Part shown: in pieces, positions 1-11,403 of the stretch
Layout: each line of letters opens with the position of its first letter
Position numbering within the stretch: position 1 is the stretch's first letter
Source: Spisula solida
Lineage: Eukaryota > Mollusca > Bivalvia > Venerida > Mactridae
NCBI GenBank assembly: GCA_947247005.1
Contig: OX365955.1
Coordinates: forward strand, 43,999,822 to 44,063,821
Length of the DNA: 64,000 bases
Direction of reading: 5' to 3'
Translations under genes and position numbers: made by a program
The notes under the pieces: model-generated
Database searches by the model: none
Told to the model about the DNA's origin: nothing
Seen by the model: the letters and a program-made list of their open reading frames with translations, nothing else

Positions 1-421
1 TATACAATTGTTAAATGCGTGTTGAAAATAATATTTGACACACTGTTTATGTAATTGTGTACTATTTATGACGTATAAATGTAATTATTGAATCTAAATC
101 TAAGTGCCACACTCAGCACTCAGACTGATAAATTACATTTATAGCTTACAAATACATGTACACCTAATTTCACTATGAAATAAGCCAATAACAATATTTA
201 GTACCTGTTTAACATTATTACAACTTCTTGTTCTCAAAAAGTGTCGCTTGAACCTCAAAAGAGTGAATTTCAGTATTTCAGTGCTGAGTGCTAAGTGTAA
301 GTATTGGTTGTAATCTCGGGCCCTGGACAGTATTAGGGTCTGTAACTCATTACAATCTGTAGCTATCAATACCCCATCTCTATAGACAGCTTCGTGAACC
401 AGATATAGATCATCACACCCA
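1..421. other. AT-rich intergenic stretch, no supported gene
   Basis: I see no gene here. A minus-strand open frame of 137 codons runs through it and into the neighbouring MITE, but it has no recognisable domain and crosses a repeat boundary, so it is not called. Confidence 0.5.
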
Positions 422-661
422 GGCCCCGATCTCCCGAAACATCTCAATTTGAGATAAAACTCAGCTCCAATTTTGTCGATTGTATTTTGAGTAAATTTCC
501 TTGTGGGATCAGACTCAAAATGAAAACATTGTTTAGAGCATAATATCAACAATATTCCAAGTGCTCAAACTTGAGATTTGTCTTAAACTCAGATTCTTAT
601 TTGAGCTAAATCTCAATTTGAGCCGAGCTTTCTCCTTCAGATGCTTCGGGGGATCGGGGCC
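422..661. mobile_element. Small MITE-like element with 23-bp terminal inverted repeats
   Basis: The ends are inverted repeats starting GGCCCCGATC. About 21 of 23 bases match between the left end (422-444) and the reverse complement of the right end (639-661). The interior is rich in short CTCAATTTGAG-type palindromes and has no coding potential. I could not identify a clean target duplication. The size (240 bp) and structure fit a non-autonomous DNA transposon. Confidence 0.55.
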
Positions 662-2156
662 AGATGATTTATACCCTTAAACGCCCTGTATATAGTGTAT
701 TTTATCTTTTGAACTTTCAAATGTGAATAAACGTCCCCACACCACGCTAGTTTTAACTTTTTTAGCACCACTGAGATTTAAATCATGGACAGACTAGTAA
801 ATTGCCACATGGATTTTCACATTTATAATTGTTTATATATTTCAGAATGTACCGGTAACCAAGGGAACGCCACAATGTAGCGGCAAAGATTATATGTACG
901 TACAGAAACGGAAGCCTTCATACAAACGTAAGGACACAATACTTCTTCTTTCTATGCCATTGCACCATACATTATATTGTACGCTTGCATATTCCTCAAT
1001 CACACGATTACCTTCATAGAAAAAACTTGTGTAGTCACTAGAGGTTATAGTTTTCAGCCTAATTTTCATGAAACTCAAGTTACGATTACCATCTTAAACA
1101 AGTTAGATATTTGGTCATATGGGATCAAAGACAAGGTCACTATGCCAAAATATATAAACTTTGTGTCACATTTTAGAACTACTGCTAAAGCCATATTAGG
1201 CCTTTAACAGCTATAACTTGGTAACATATACGAAGAGTCATGGATTTTGAGCACTTTAGTTGACCCCTAAAGGTGTAAAACACCATTGGATGGAAGAAAA
1301 CAAAATGTAACCTCCAGTTTGTTTGTTTACAAAATAATGAATTGTAAACCAAAATTTCACAATTTATTATCTAAGGGAAGCAACTCTTGCAAATTAGTAC
1401 TTTGTCATCCATACATTTTACTTAAATGTAATTTTTGGCATACTATTTCGACAGATACATTTAACATTCAGTCGTCAATTATTGGTCATTTGTAAATATA
1501 TCATTGTAATTAGTTTATTTACTGGACGATCGGGAAAAAAGTTCTTTGGAGAGATGATGTGGCTTTAATGAAATTACTTTGACGTGATAAGTCATGACAG
1601 TAATTGAGTATTACATTTTGTATTACCATGTACGTAATGAAGAAGTGTTATTTGTATTTGGAAGGTTTTTTGCCGAATATTTCCTCTGTGTAGCAAGAAA
1701 AGATTTTAGAATATACATTGTATTAGGAAAATTCTTATTTATATTACTTGGTTTTAATGGACTCGTTCCACTGTGTGTGTGCGTCTGCGTGTGTGTGTGC
1801 GTTGGTTAAGTTTATTATCAGAGTCATTTTCTCAAAGGCTATCAAAGGTATCAACTTGAAACTCAACTTAGTTATTCACCATCACAAAGAGGAGTCAATA
1901 CTGACAAGGCTGATAACTCTGTGGCCTATATTTATAAGTTATCTGCCCTTGTTATTCTTAGAACTTCACTCACATATGAGCAAGGTTACTATATCAAGTA
2001 CGAGAAAGTCGAGCGTCACGGCACTCGTAGGCGGCGGTGCTCATGTTTTGATAGTTTCAATGCGGCTTTACCGATGAATATAACTTAATGTGTTTTCACC
2101 TTCGGTAAATAAAGTCTTTATTATTATTATTATTATTATATCTTTATTTTCTCCAG
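662..2156. other. Intergenic/intronic DNA with a (GT)n tract
   Basis: No gene is supported. A GT-rich microsatellite lies at about 1770-1806 and an (ATT)n tract at about 2119-2140, just before the acceptor of the GT54 exon. The part immediately upstream of 2157 is presumably intron of that gene. Confidence 0.5.
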
Positions 2157-3304
2157 GACGTCTTACTATCGGGATACCTACAATTAAAAGACGCGATGGT
2201 GAATACTTTATGGACATGTTGAGCTCAATGTTCAATAAAACATCCGAACACGATATGAAAGAAATAGTATTCGTAATATTTTTAGCTGACCTCAATAATA
2301 CAGAATGGAAAGCGGAAACGGAATTGAAATTGAAGACTAAGTACAATACTCAGATTGAATCGGGATCGTTGGAAGTTATACAAGCCCCATCTAAATTTTA
2401 CACAGATTTGCCAGACTACGGAAATAATTCTTACATGGTTTGGAGAACTAAACAAAATTATGATTATGCGTATATGATGAAATATTGTGAATATATATCC
2501 GAATATTATATGCAAATGGAGGATGACGTCATAGCCTCGGACGGATATTTTGACGCCATTATGACATTTATCGGAAACCAGACGAACGACGACTGGGTTT
2601 GTTTAGAGTTTTCAGAACTTGGCTTTATAGGAAAAGTGTACCATTCTAAACATCTAAATAATTTGGCTGATATGCTGTTAATGTTCAGTGAAACACAACC
2701 AGTCGATTACACATTTCTTTACTATAACATGTTATTAAACAATGGACAGCGAAGAATAAGAAAGCCGACATTGTTTCAGCATATGGGTTATCATTCTAGT
2801 CTAAGTGAGAAGATTCAACCTTTAAGGGATAAGTTTTTCGATTTTCCCGCCAAAGAATGGAAGGGAGATAATCCACCTGCTCATATTTATACATCATTAA
2901 AAATATCTGATAGTTTCCCGCCATCATTGCCTTATTCTCGCGAGAATGGACATTTCTGGAGTGCCGCCTCCGCTGTAAAAGATGATGTGTATTTGATTGT
3001 GTTCGACTCTCTACAATCTTTACAAAAGATTGTCATCGAAACAGGATCGAAGGAACATCCGAGTGACATTGTCCGTACTGGAATAGTTGAAGCATGTGTA
3101 ACTGTGTCAGGCTCACATGACCTTCCCGAATGTGAAAATCAAGTGCATTTGAGAGACTTCGAAAACGGCAAAGTATTTGTGAACTCGTCTGACATCACAC
3201 CTAAATTAGGAGTAATAAAAGTGAAAGGCTTACAGATCAGAATAACTGCTGCGCAAAGTGAGTGGGTGGTTATTAAAGAGATAGCTGTGTTTGTGACTAA
3301 ATAA
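2157..3304 (+). CDS. MGAT4-family (GT54) N-acetylglucosaminyltransferase, 3' exon
   Basis: This is the terminal exon of a Golgi N-glycan branching enzyme. Family members add a beta-1,4-linked GlcNAc from UDP-GlcNAc to the alpha-1,3 mannose arm. The exon follows a pyrimidine-rich acceptor (tttctccag, AG at 2155-2156) and begins with two bases of a split codon. The open frame continues upstream to 2090, but that part is low-complexity and intronic. About 381 residues are encoded. They include the opening IGIPTIKR block, the acidic EDD motif (MQMEDDVIAS) that binds metal and sugar nucleotide, the RKPTLFQHMGYHSSL block, and the NPPAHIYTSLK segment typical of the family C-terminus. Family proteins are about 500 aa, so the exon holds nearly all the catalytic region. 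The missing cytoplasmic tail, membrane anchor and stem should lie in exons upstream, possibly outside the window. The frame is intact to the TAA stop. Which MGAT4 subtype it is (A, B, C or D-like) cannot be decided by eye. Confidence 0.88.
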
Positions 3305-3318
3305 CATGTTGGTTTTCT

Positions 3319-3324
3319 AATAAA
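3319..3324 (+). promoter_or_regulatory. Polyadenylation signal AATAAA for the GT54 gene
   Basis: A canonical AATAAA starts 15 bases after the stop codon of the GT54 exon. This implies a very short 3' UTR and supports 2157-3304 being the last exon. Confidence 0.55.
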
Positions 3325-3390
3325 ATGTTTATGTAAAGTATATAAATCTAGTTGAAAACCGATGCACATATCTTACTGCAATCATTATAT

Positions 3391-3690
3391 ACGAGGGACG
3401 TTCAAAAATAAACAGTTTTTTAATATAATACAAATATAATTACATAATATTGAATCAGAATAGCATCCATAGTGCGCCCTGCAGGATAAAGTGATATTTA
3501 CAAAAATGAATCGGTTTGGTCAACTGTGGCAAACATGGTTTTACAAATCCCTAAAATAAACAGATAAGGTCAGTATTGTACTCAACACATCACTGATAAA
3601 TCGTGCACATATGTTTAATCTACCTTCGTGGAATATACCAAATTTTCCCTCCTTTCACATTATCCTTGGCGCACATAATCAATTTTGAAC
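3391..3690. repeat. Dispersed repeat, copy related to the 5.96-6.49 kb tandem repeat
   Basis: The segment around the words 'gaatcggtttggtcaactg' and 'cattatccttggcgcac' recurs, diverged, at about 6040-6210 and 6275-6450. The left edge contains a motif (gagggacgttcaaaaataa) that resembles a mariner-type terminus. I found no matching right terminus, so the transposon class is uncertain. Confidence 0.5.
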
Positions 3691-5201
3691 CCATGGTAAC
3701 ACCTACCCGGCGCAGCCTATCAATAACCATTGATGTCGACTGCGTAATCAGACGTATCTTTAATACTATTACATCGTTAGTTTTCAAACATCGCCAACAC
3801 ATTACATGTTACATGTCTGCTGTTGTCAGCAAAAATGACGACATTTGAAAATGAGGTGCTGGCATAAACAGAAGTTGAACTCCAGGAGAGTTAACTTCGT
3901 AATGCAAAAGTGATGTCACCAGAACTGACAACATCAAATTCTGTCGACAGCAACAAGAGATGCCATTGGTATCGTATAAAATTACCGTTACTACAATGGG
4001 ACATAGTCATACAAGTCGTTCGTTAGTTTTATAATGACATAAATCACATTATGCCTCAAATGGCTGTTTTTTCAAAAAGCAACAACTTGGCAACCTACCT
4101 GCAAAAGGGATCATATGTATAATCTTATCCTCACATTCTGGGCCAGAGCCCAAACATAAGGGGGACCCTGTAAATGAAATATTTGGGACCGGCCACTTCA
4201 TCAAGGTCAGATACAAGAAAAAAACTACCACGTCGGGCTCGAACTCAGTGTCTGTTGGAGATGTCCGGTCTCGGAGATACGCAGGTATCAGACTTAAGAC
4301 TCACCATTGGTTGCCTTGGTCCACCACAAATAGACATCATAATCTGCAGCATTATTACAACATCACATCTGCCATACATTATCAACTCAGAAACAAACAT
4401 ACAAATCCATTAAATTCTAAAAAAAATACACTAAAATATTCACAGACGGTTCGGTCCGGTCACTGGTACAGAGACCTTTGCATCCTAAATCTAAGTGATT
4501 GGTAAACAGTAAACAATCTGAGCTTTTAGATTGCTGTGAAAGGGAGACCATTCTGATTGAGAAATACATGGAGTTCTATTACAGTTTTGTCCCTTGATGA
4601 AATCAAGTTAAATGCTCAGAACTCAGATGGTGATGGCTATTTTACTATAATAATTGTTTATGTCATTGTTTGTAACTTGGCATGACTACTATTTAAGTAT
4701 CATGTATACATGTATATTCCACTATTTTTTATAACCGGATAGCTAATTTTACTCGGACTTAAGTCATGGACCTGAAAGTGAGAGCATATTTGCAGGAAGG
4801 GACCTTAGTGATGGAACAATGTATGATGTATGCCACAGTCCCACCGGATGATATAATGCGGAGCACAAGTCTACTTACACTACCCAAATAACAAGCTGCT
4901 GAGACTCGTAAAGACTTATATATGCATTGATTACAGTGATAAATATTTGCTCACGTAAGATGTAACACTATGACTGTGTCACTTTGATAAGCTGTAAATA
5001 TGAAGATGATATGAAATACACGGTATAGTCGATCGATCGGTCAAGACGCTGTTACAAAATTACATTTGGGGTTGTTTATTGTTTAAGAAATAATTCATAT
5101 GTATCTGTGTTTTTTTATCGTAAAATAAAGCACAGTCACGAGTTCGTATGCGTAGTGTGTAGCACGAGTGATTTAATGTATGTGTCCGGACTATACATCT
5201 T
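3691..5201. other. Intergenic stretch, no gene; possible tRNA-like SINE remnant at 4235-4345
   Basis: No coding feature is supported. On the minus strand at about 4235-4345 there is a B-box-like GAGTTCGAGCC with a plausible upstream tRNA-like body, which may be a decayed SINE. The remainder is AT-rich and unremarkable. Confidence 0.35.
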
Positions 5202-5783
5202 CAGGGTGCATGTACCACGTGACTTTTTGGTTATTCAGGGGCATGAAAAAATGGCCGAAACCGTCGACTCAGGTAACATTTTTCGTCATTTCGTTAATTT
5301 ATATAGTCGAAATAAAATTAAGAGAAAAGTGAGGGCCGTCTCATTAAAAAGAGAAAGGCTCTGGTGTATCTTTTATGTTCGTCTATTGTCTTATTTGGTT
5401 TAAAACTGCAACCGCGCATTTCAACATCTAAACGTGACGATGGTAAGCGGGGGTATTTTCTCACCAATCGCGTCCAAAACTGCTTTACAAGTACGTGAAA
5501 TCCATGGTTGTGCTTAATTCATGTTAGTATTGTAATTTTAATTTCTTTTCCACCAACTGCAAGCTGGATTGACTTGTTTTTACGTCTAAAATGACCTGAT
5601 ACTGATAATGCTAAGATACACCAGAGCCTTTCTCTTTTTAATGAGACGGCCCTAATCTATCTCTTAATTTTATTTCGACTATATAAATTAACGAAATGAC
5701 GAAAAATGTTACCTGAGTCGACGGTTTCGGCCATTTTTTCGTGCCCCTGAATAACCAAAAAGTCACGTGGTACATGCACCCTG
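5202..5783. mobile_element. Foldback / MITE element with about 171-bp terminal inverted repeats
   Basis: The arms 5202-5372 and 5612-5783 are almost perfect reverse complements, beginning CAGGGTGCATGTACCACGTG. They enclose a unique 240-bp centre. Both ends are flanked by ATCTT (5197-5201 and 5784-5788), consistent with a 5-bp target-site duplication. There is no transposase, so it is non-autonomous. A CAGGG terminus is common in hAT elements, but those make 8-bp duplications, so the superfamily is unresolved. The near identity of the arms suggests recent insertion or gene conversion. Confidence 0.8.
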
Positions 5784-5958
5784 ATCTTGGCGCCCTCTAT
5801 ATTTATATAGCTAAAACCGATGGTTGCATTAGAATTTGTATTTTAAGGCTATCCTCAGGAACTTGCATTTATAATTTGAAAAAAAATGAAAATAAAAATT
5901 GAAAAAAAAATGTTTTCACTAGGCCGGCTATCGGAGAATGACGGTCGTTGCACAAGAG

Positions 5959-6490
5959 AAGCACACAAATAAATACAGACTGGCCGCGCACTTCACGGCT
6001 CATGTGCTACAGTGCGCTCAGGATAATGTGATGTTTACAGTCATGAATAAGTTTGGTCAACTGTTGCAAAATTGGTTTTGCAAAATTACTAACGAAACGT
6101 TTAGAAAACAGATATGGCCAGTATTGTACTTTAAACATCACTAATAAGTCGTTCACATCTGACAATTTCCCGCCTTTCTCATTATCCTTGGCCCACTATA
6201 CCTGATTTTGTGGTCAATGTTCATTTGCGAAATCTGACAGTAAAGTGCGCCCAAGATACTGTGATATTTACAAACATGAATCGGTTTGGTCAACTGTTGC
6301 TAAAAATGGGTTTTACAAATTACTAAAGTAAACACATAAGGTCAAAATTGTACTCAAAACATCACTGATAAGTCATTCACATCTGATTAATCCACCTTTG
6401 TGTAATATACCAAAATTTCCCGCCTTTCTCATTATCCTTTGCGCTCTATTTATATCGGATTTTCTGGTCAATGTTCGTTTGCAAATTCGG
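5959..6490. repeat. 254-bp tandem repeat, about two copies
   Basis: The words 'gtcaatgttcatttgc' (6213) and 'gtcaatgttcgtttgc' (6467) mark repeat boundaries 254 bp apart. The bodies share 'tttggtcaactgttgc' and 'cccgcctttctcattatcc'. A further diverged copy lies at 3.4-3.7 kb. The unit has no convincing coding content. Confidence 0.6.
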
Positions 6491-6974
6491 ATAGTAAATG
6501 AACCAATCAAAATCGTTCTTACAACGAACAGTCCCGCTTGGACTGTATTGACAAATTTATTAAATTATTATTTTAGTTATTAACTTTTATTTCCTCAATT
6601 ATGGAGAGCACAACAAGATACAAATAAAACCATAATGAACAAACGTATTTATAAACGTAGAAGAATAGAAATTATTTACATATGACGCTGCAATCACTGG
6701 ATACAATGTCTTGGCTTACGAGCCAAAGTTATTACATTTATGCAATAAGATATAATAATAAGATATGCATTTAGAAATAGTGTGGAACTGTCACATACGT
6801 TTAGCTTAAAAGACGAAAGCGAAATACAAAAATATATAAGCCAAAGTTGTGACATCACGATTTAATATGTAGTAATATAAAACAAGTTAAGGAATCAAAT
6901 TTGCGAAGGCTGCTTTCAGCAGTTCAGCCGTTCAGCCACCCTTTGACGTTTTTACTTCCTCTGGCCATTTGGCT
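6491..6974. other. AT-rich stretch, nothing recognised
   Basis: No gene, RNA or repeat that I can support. Confidence 0.5.
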
Positions 6975-7240
6975 TCACAGGAAAACCTGCGTTGGAATCT
7001 CCCTATGGAGACTATTTCTCTCCTGGTGGGTGTGCAGCCAGCATCGATCTGCGACGCCCAGGACTATCGAACATGTACAGGCACCGCCATCACAGGTACA
7101 AATGTACCAATTCACACATTGGTCTAGTGGAGCATGTGGGTTATTCTTGCTCAAAGAAATTAAGCAGTGACGCAGACGGGGGTTAAACTCGCAACCTCCC
7201 GACCCTGAAACGCGCGGCCTACACCAAGGACACCGCTCCC
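6975..7240 (-). mobile_element. tRNA-derived SINE, family S1, copy 1
   Basis: Read on the minus strand, the element starts at about 7240 with a tRNA-like head, including a B-box-like segment upstream of 'cccccgtctgcgtcactgc'. It continues with a conserved body, 'ctgcttaatttctttgagca', then 'tgctggctgcacacccacc', and a tail ending in 'aacgcaggttttcc'. Matching copies are at 47349-47605 (plus), 57957-58145 (minus, 5' part) and 54243-54445 (plus, diverged). The copy is about 265 bp long and somewhat degenerate. Confidence 0.7.
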
Positions 7241-7484
7241 CAAATGATGTTAGATTAGCATTGACAGTATGGGATTGGTTAAAGTTTAACAAAGTCCAGT
7301 CGTTTTTACTTTATGAAAAGCTTATAATAAAGACCTATGTTGTGAAATGCATGTAGACACATGAGCAATCATCTGTTTATGTACCAATACTTAATATTAT
7401 TCTACACTGTTCAATTGGTGGTTGTCGTATAAATGTAATCAACTCAACTCAGCTCAAGTTTATTGTAATATAAGACCACTGGCC

Positions 7485-8668
7485 AAAAATACACACATTC
7501 CACTGTAAACACTATAAAAATACACACATTCCACTGTAAACACTATAAAAAATACACACATTCCACTGTAAACACTATAAAAATACACACATTCCACTGT
7601 AAACACTATAAAAATACACACATCCACTGTAAACACTATAAAAATACACACATTCCACTGTAAACACTATAAAAATACACACATTCCACTGTAAACACTA
7701 TAAAAATACACACATTCCACTGTAAACACTATAAAAATACACACATTCCACTGTAAACACTATAAAAATACACACATTCCACTGTAAACACTATAAAAAT
7801 ACACACATTCCACTGTAAACACTATAAAAATACACACATTCCACTGTAAACACTATAAAAATACACACATTCCACTGTAAACACTATAAAAATACACACA
7901 TTCCACTGTAAACACTATAAAAATACACACATTCCACTGTAAACACTATAAAAATACACACATTCCACTGTAAACACTATAAAAATACACACATTCCACT
8001 GTAAACACTATAAAAATACACACATTCCACTGTAAACACTATAAAAATACACACATTCCACTGTAAACACTATAAAAATACACACATTCCACTGTAAACA
8101 CTATAAAAATACACACATTCCACTGTAAACACTATAAAAATACACACATTCCACTGTAAACACTATAAAAATACACACATTCCACTGTAAACACTATAAA
8201 AATACACACATTCCACTGTAAACACTATAAAAATACACACATTCCACTGTAAACACTATAAAAATACACACATTCCACTGTAAACACTATAAAAATACAC
8301 ACATTCCACTGTAAACACTATAAAAATACACACATTCCACTGTAAACACTATAAAAATACACACATTCCACTGTAAACACTATAAAAATACACACATTCC
8401 ACTGTAAACACTATAAAAATACACACATTCCACTGTAAACACTATAAAAATACACACATTCCACTGTAAACACTATAAAAATACACACATTCCACTGTAA
8501 ACACTATAAAAATACACACATTCCACTGTAAACACTATAAAAATACACACATTCCACTGTAAACACTATAAAAATACACACATTCCACTGTAAACACTAT
8601 AAAAATACACACATTCCACTGTAAACACTATAAAAATACACACATTCCACTGTAAACACTATAAAAAT
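7485..8668. repeat. 31-bp minisatellite, about 38 copies
   Basis: The unit is aaaaatacacacattccact followed by gtaaacactat, repeated head to tail with period 31 bp. Nearly every unit is identical. Rare exceptions are near the left edge, such as an extra A at about 7550 and a missing T at about 7623. There are no spacers, so it is not a CRISPR array. The last unit runs directly into single-copy DNA at 8669. Period 31 is not a multiple of three, so no long frame is expected. Confidence 0.95.
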
Positions 8669-9094
8669 GTCATTATTTACACCATTTAGAATGAGCAAAA
8701 TATCATATAAAGTGGTTTCTGAATGTCTATATTTGAATGACTGTATAGTAACATGTGGGCCTGTTTATTGCCAGTTCTTGACAAGCACTTCTGACAAGAG
8801 TGCACGTATCTGCGTGAAACAAAACATCCTATATATATCGTTTAAGTGTCTTGCATGTGTTTGCAGGCGTGTTGCACACTTACTATTCACATAATTTTTA
8901 TATTTCTTGTTGCACACTTTTATAATACTTAAAAGCATCAACAAGTATCAATGGGCCATTGGAAATTGACATGCAAAAGAAAGTATGTATAGATCAACAG
9001 TTATTTTATCTTAGTAGATAAGTACCAATAAGTACCACTCTCTATTTCCATGTTTTCTACCATTGTTTAGCTTATTCAATTGCATAAGGACCTA
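8669..9094. other. Unique AT-rich DNA, nothing recognised
   Basis: A 75-codon frame begins at the edge of the minisatellite but has no recognisable feature. Confidence 0.5.
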
Positions 9095-9299
9095 GGTACT
9101 GTTTTATCAAAGCACTTAGCGAATAGTAAACTTACGTTCATATAAATAAATCTTAATAAGCCTTTCACACCCACAATTTTGGGACAGATATTGTTTGTAG
9201 GAGCACATTTAGTACTGCTGCTCCACACTTTATAGTTACGGTCGTAAAAGAATTATAAAAAATAAATTTTACCGTAAGTGCTTTGATAAAACGACACCC
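9095..9299. mobile_element. MITE family M1, copy A
   Basis: The left end (GGTACTGTTTTATCAAAGCA) is the reverse complement of the right end (GTGCTTTGATAAAACGACACC), with a few mismatches. The interior shares 'gatattgtttgtagg' with copy B. Copies B and C are at 9492-9729 and 33021-33264. Confidence 0.75.
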
Positions 9300-9491
9300 T
9301 TGTAATTTGATTATATAGTTACATTATTTCAGGGATCAAATTGAATAATGATGTTTTGCAACTTTCATAATGTTGCTGTGGTTATTTGCTTTAATAATAG
9401 CGAGTCTGTTGAGTAATCTGAAAAAACCGGCGTGTTATAATAGTAACAACGAATTGACAAAGAATTGTTTCATGCGTGTATTAATGTACGT

Positions 9492-9729
9492 GGTACTGTT
9501 TTATCAAAACACTTACGGAAGACATAAAGTTATGCTCAGATTTAAATCCTATATACTTTTTAACAACTCCAATTTGGCGACGGATATTGTTTGTAGGTGT
9601 TCATTAACTGCACTATTCCTAGTATTGCAGCTCCATTACCCACACTTTATCATTGTTAACGAATTATAAATAATTTAAATTTGATCGTAAGTTTAAAACT
9701 TCCGTAAGTGCTTTGGTATAACAGTACCC
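9492..9729. mobile_element. MITE family M1, copy B
   Basis: The ends GGTACTGTTTTATCAAAACA and the complementary TGCTTTGGTATAACAGTACC bound a 238-bp element. It shares its ends and the interior 'gatattgtttgtaggtg' with copy A less than 200 bp away. A 99-codon frame overlaps it and is a repeat artefact. Confidence 0.75.
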
Positions 9730-9818
9730 TGGATTACTAATAGTGACTGCCTGCAACAAGGCTATCACGTCCATAAACTAAGTGAAACTTTTGAAAAATT
9801 GTATCAGAAAAACAGAAC

Positions 9819-11055
9819 GAGACATAATTACCGACACACGAGACATAATTACCGAGAGAGGAGCCATAGTTACCGACACGTAAGACATAGTTACCTTCAC
9901 GCAAGACATAGTTACCGACACACGAGACATAGTTACCGACGCACGAGACATAGTTACCGACACATGAGACATAGTTACCGACGCACGAGACATAGTTACC
10001 GACGCACGAGACATAGTTACCGACACATGAGACATAGTTACCGACGCACGAGACATAGTTACCGACGCACGAGACATAGTTACCGACACATGAGACATAG
10101 TTACCGACACACGAGACATAGTTACCGACACATGAGACATAGTAACCGACACACGAGACATAGTTACCGACACACGAGACATAGTTACCGACACACGAGA
10201 CATAGTTACCGACACACGAGACATAGTTACCGACACACGAGACATAATTACCGAGAGAGGAGCCATAGTTACCGACACGTAAGACATAGTTACCTTCACG
10301 CAAGACATAGTTACCGACACACGAGACATAGTTACCGACGCACGAGACATAGTTACCGACACATGAGACATAGTTACCGACGCACGAGACATAGTTACCG
10401 ACGCACGAGACATAGTTACCGACACATGAGACATAGTTACCGACGCACGAGACATAGTTACCGACGCACGAGACATAGTTACCGACACATGAGACATAGT
10501 TACCGACACACGAGACATAGTTACCGACACATGAGACATAGTAACCGACACACGAGACATAGTTACCGACACACGAGACATAGTTACCGACACACGAGAC
10601 ATAGTTACCGACACACGAGACATAGTTACCGACACACGAGACATAGTTACCGACGCACGAGACATAGTTACCGACACACGAGACATAGTTACCGACACAC
10701 GAGACATAGTTACCGACACACGAGACATAGTTACCGACACATGAGACATAGGTACCGACACACGAGACATAGTTACCGACACACGAGACATAGTTACCGA
10801 CACAAGAGACATTGTTACCGACACACGAGACATAGTTACCGACACACGAGACATAGTTACCGACACACGAGACATAGTTAACGACACATGAGACATAGTT
10901 ACCGACACACGAGACATAGTTACCGACATACGAGCCATAGTTACCGACACATGAGACATAGTTACCGACACACGAGACATAGTTACCGACACATGAGACA
11001 TAGTTACCGGCACACGAGACATAGTTACCGACACATGAGACATAGTTACCGACAC
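9819..11055. repeat. 21-bp minisatellite, about 59 copies, with a 399-bp higher-order repeat
   Basis: The basic unit is catagttaccgacacacgag plus one base (21 bp). Variants (cac/cgc, acg/atg) recur in a fixed order. A marker block containing 'accgagagaggagcc' and 'taccttcacgcaagac' occurs at about 9843 and again at about 10242, exactly 399 bp (19 units) later. Copies 9819-10217 and 10218-10616 therefore form a higher-order duplication. Because 21 is divisible by three, both strands stay open for over 1 kb (HSYRHTR-type heptads on plus, MSRVSVT-type on minus). I read these as satellite artefacts, not genes. Confidence 0.95.
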
Positions 11056-11403
11056 TGTCTCATGAGTTTCATGAAGTTCTACCAGCTAGCGAACGGACGG
11101 ACGGACAACCCCATTTCAATACTTCCCTACCGATTTCATCGGCGGTGATAACAAAAGACAGCATTAAGCACTGGCGTAAAATAAGAATTATTCTGACCAG
11201 AGTAGTAACAAACATTGGTCCAATTTATTTTCTAAGAACAGAGTTTTTGCATGTTAAAATTATGTGTGGAATTTCGGTTGTGTTGTGTGTTTATATCGTC
11301 TGCAGAATACGCTTTTAACGCATTCTAATTTTGTACATATTTGGATCACAAAAGTATGTTTACAGTTTGTACTTTCACCACTTCAAACTTTAATTAACTG
11401 TAC
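11056..11403. other. Unique DNA between the minisatellite and the toxin-like locus
   Basis: Nothing recognised. It would form the 3' flank of the minus-strand gene that follows. Confidence 0.45.

Noticed and set aside
139..552. 137-codon minus-strand frame
   Set aside because: It crosses into a MITE, has no domain or start context, and its composition is that of intergenic DNA.
6975..7292. 105-codon minus-strand and 89-codon plus-strand frames
   Set aside because: Both fall in SINE S1 sequence, and a similar frame appears at 57841-58209 over another S1 copy.
7485..8668. CRISPR-like array
   Set aside because: The 31-bp units are directly adjacent with no spacers, and the window is eukaryotic.
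9737..11148. Long open frames of 425, 360, 188 and 86 codons on both strands
   Set aside because: They lie wholly within the 21-bp minisatellite, whose period is a multiple of three. Openness on both strands at once is an artefact of the unit.
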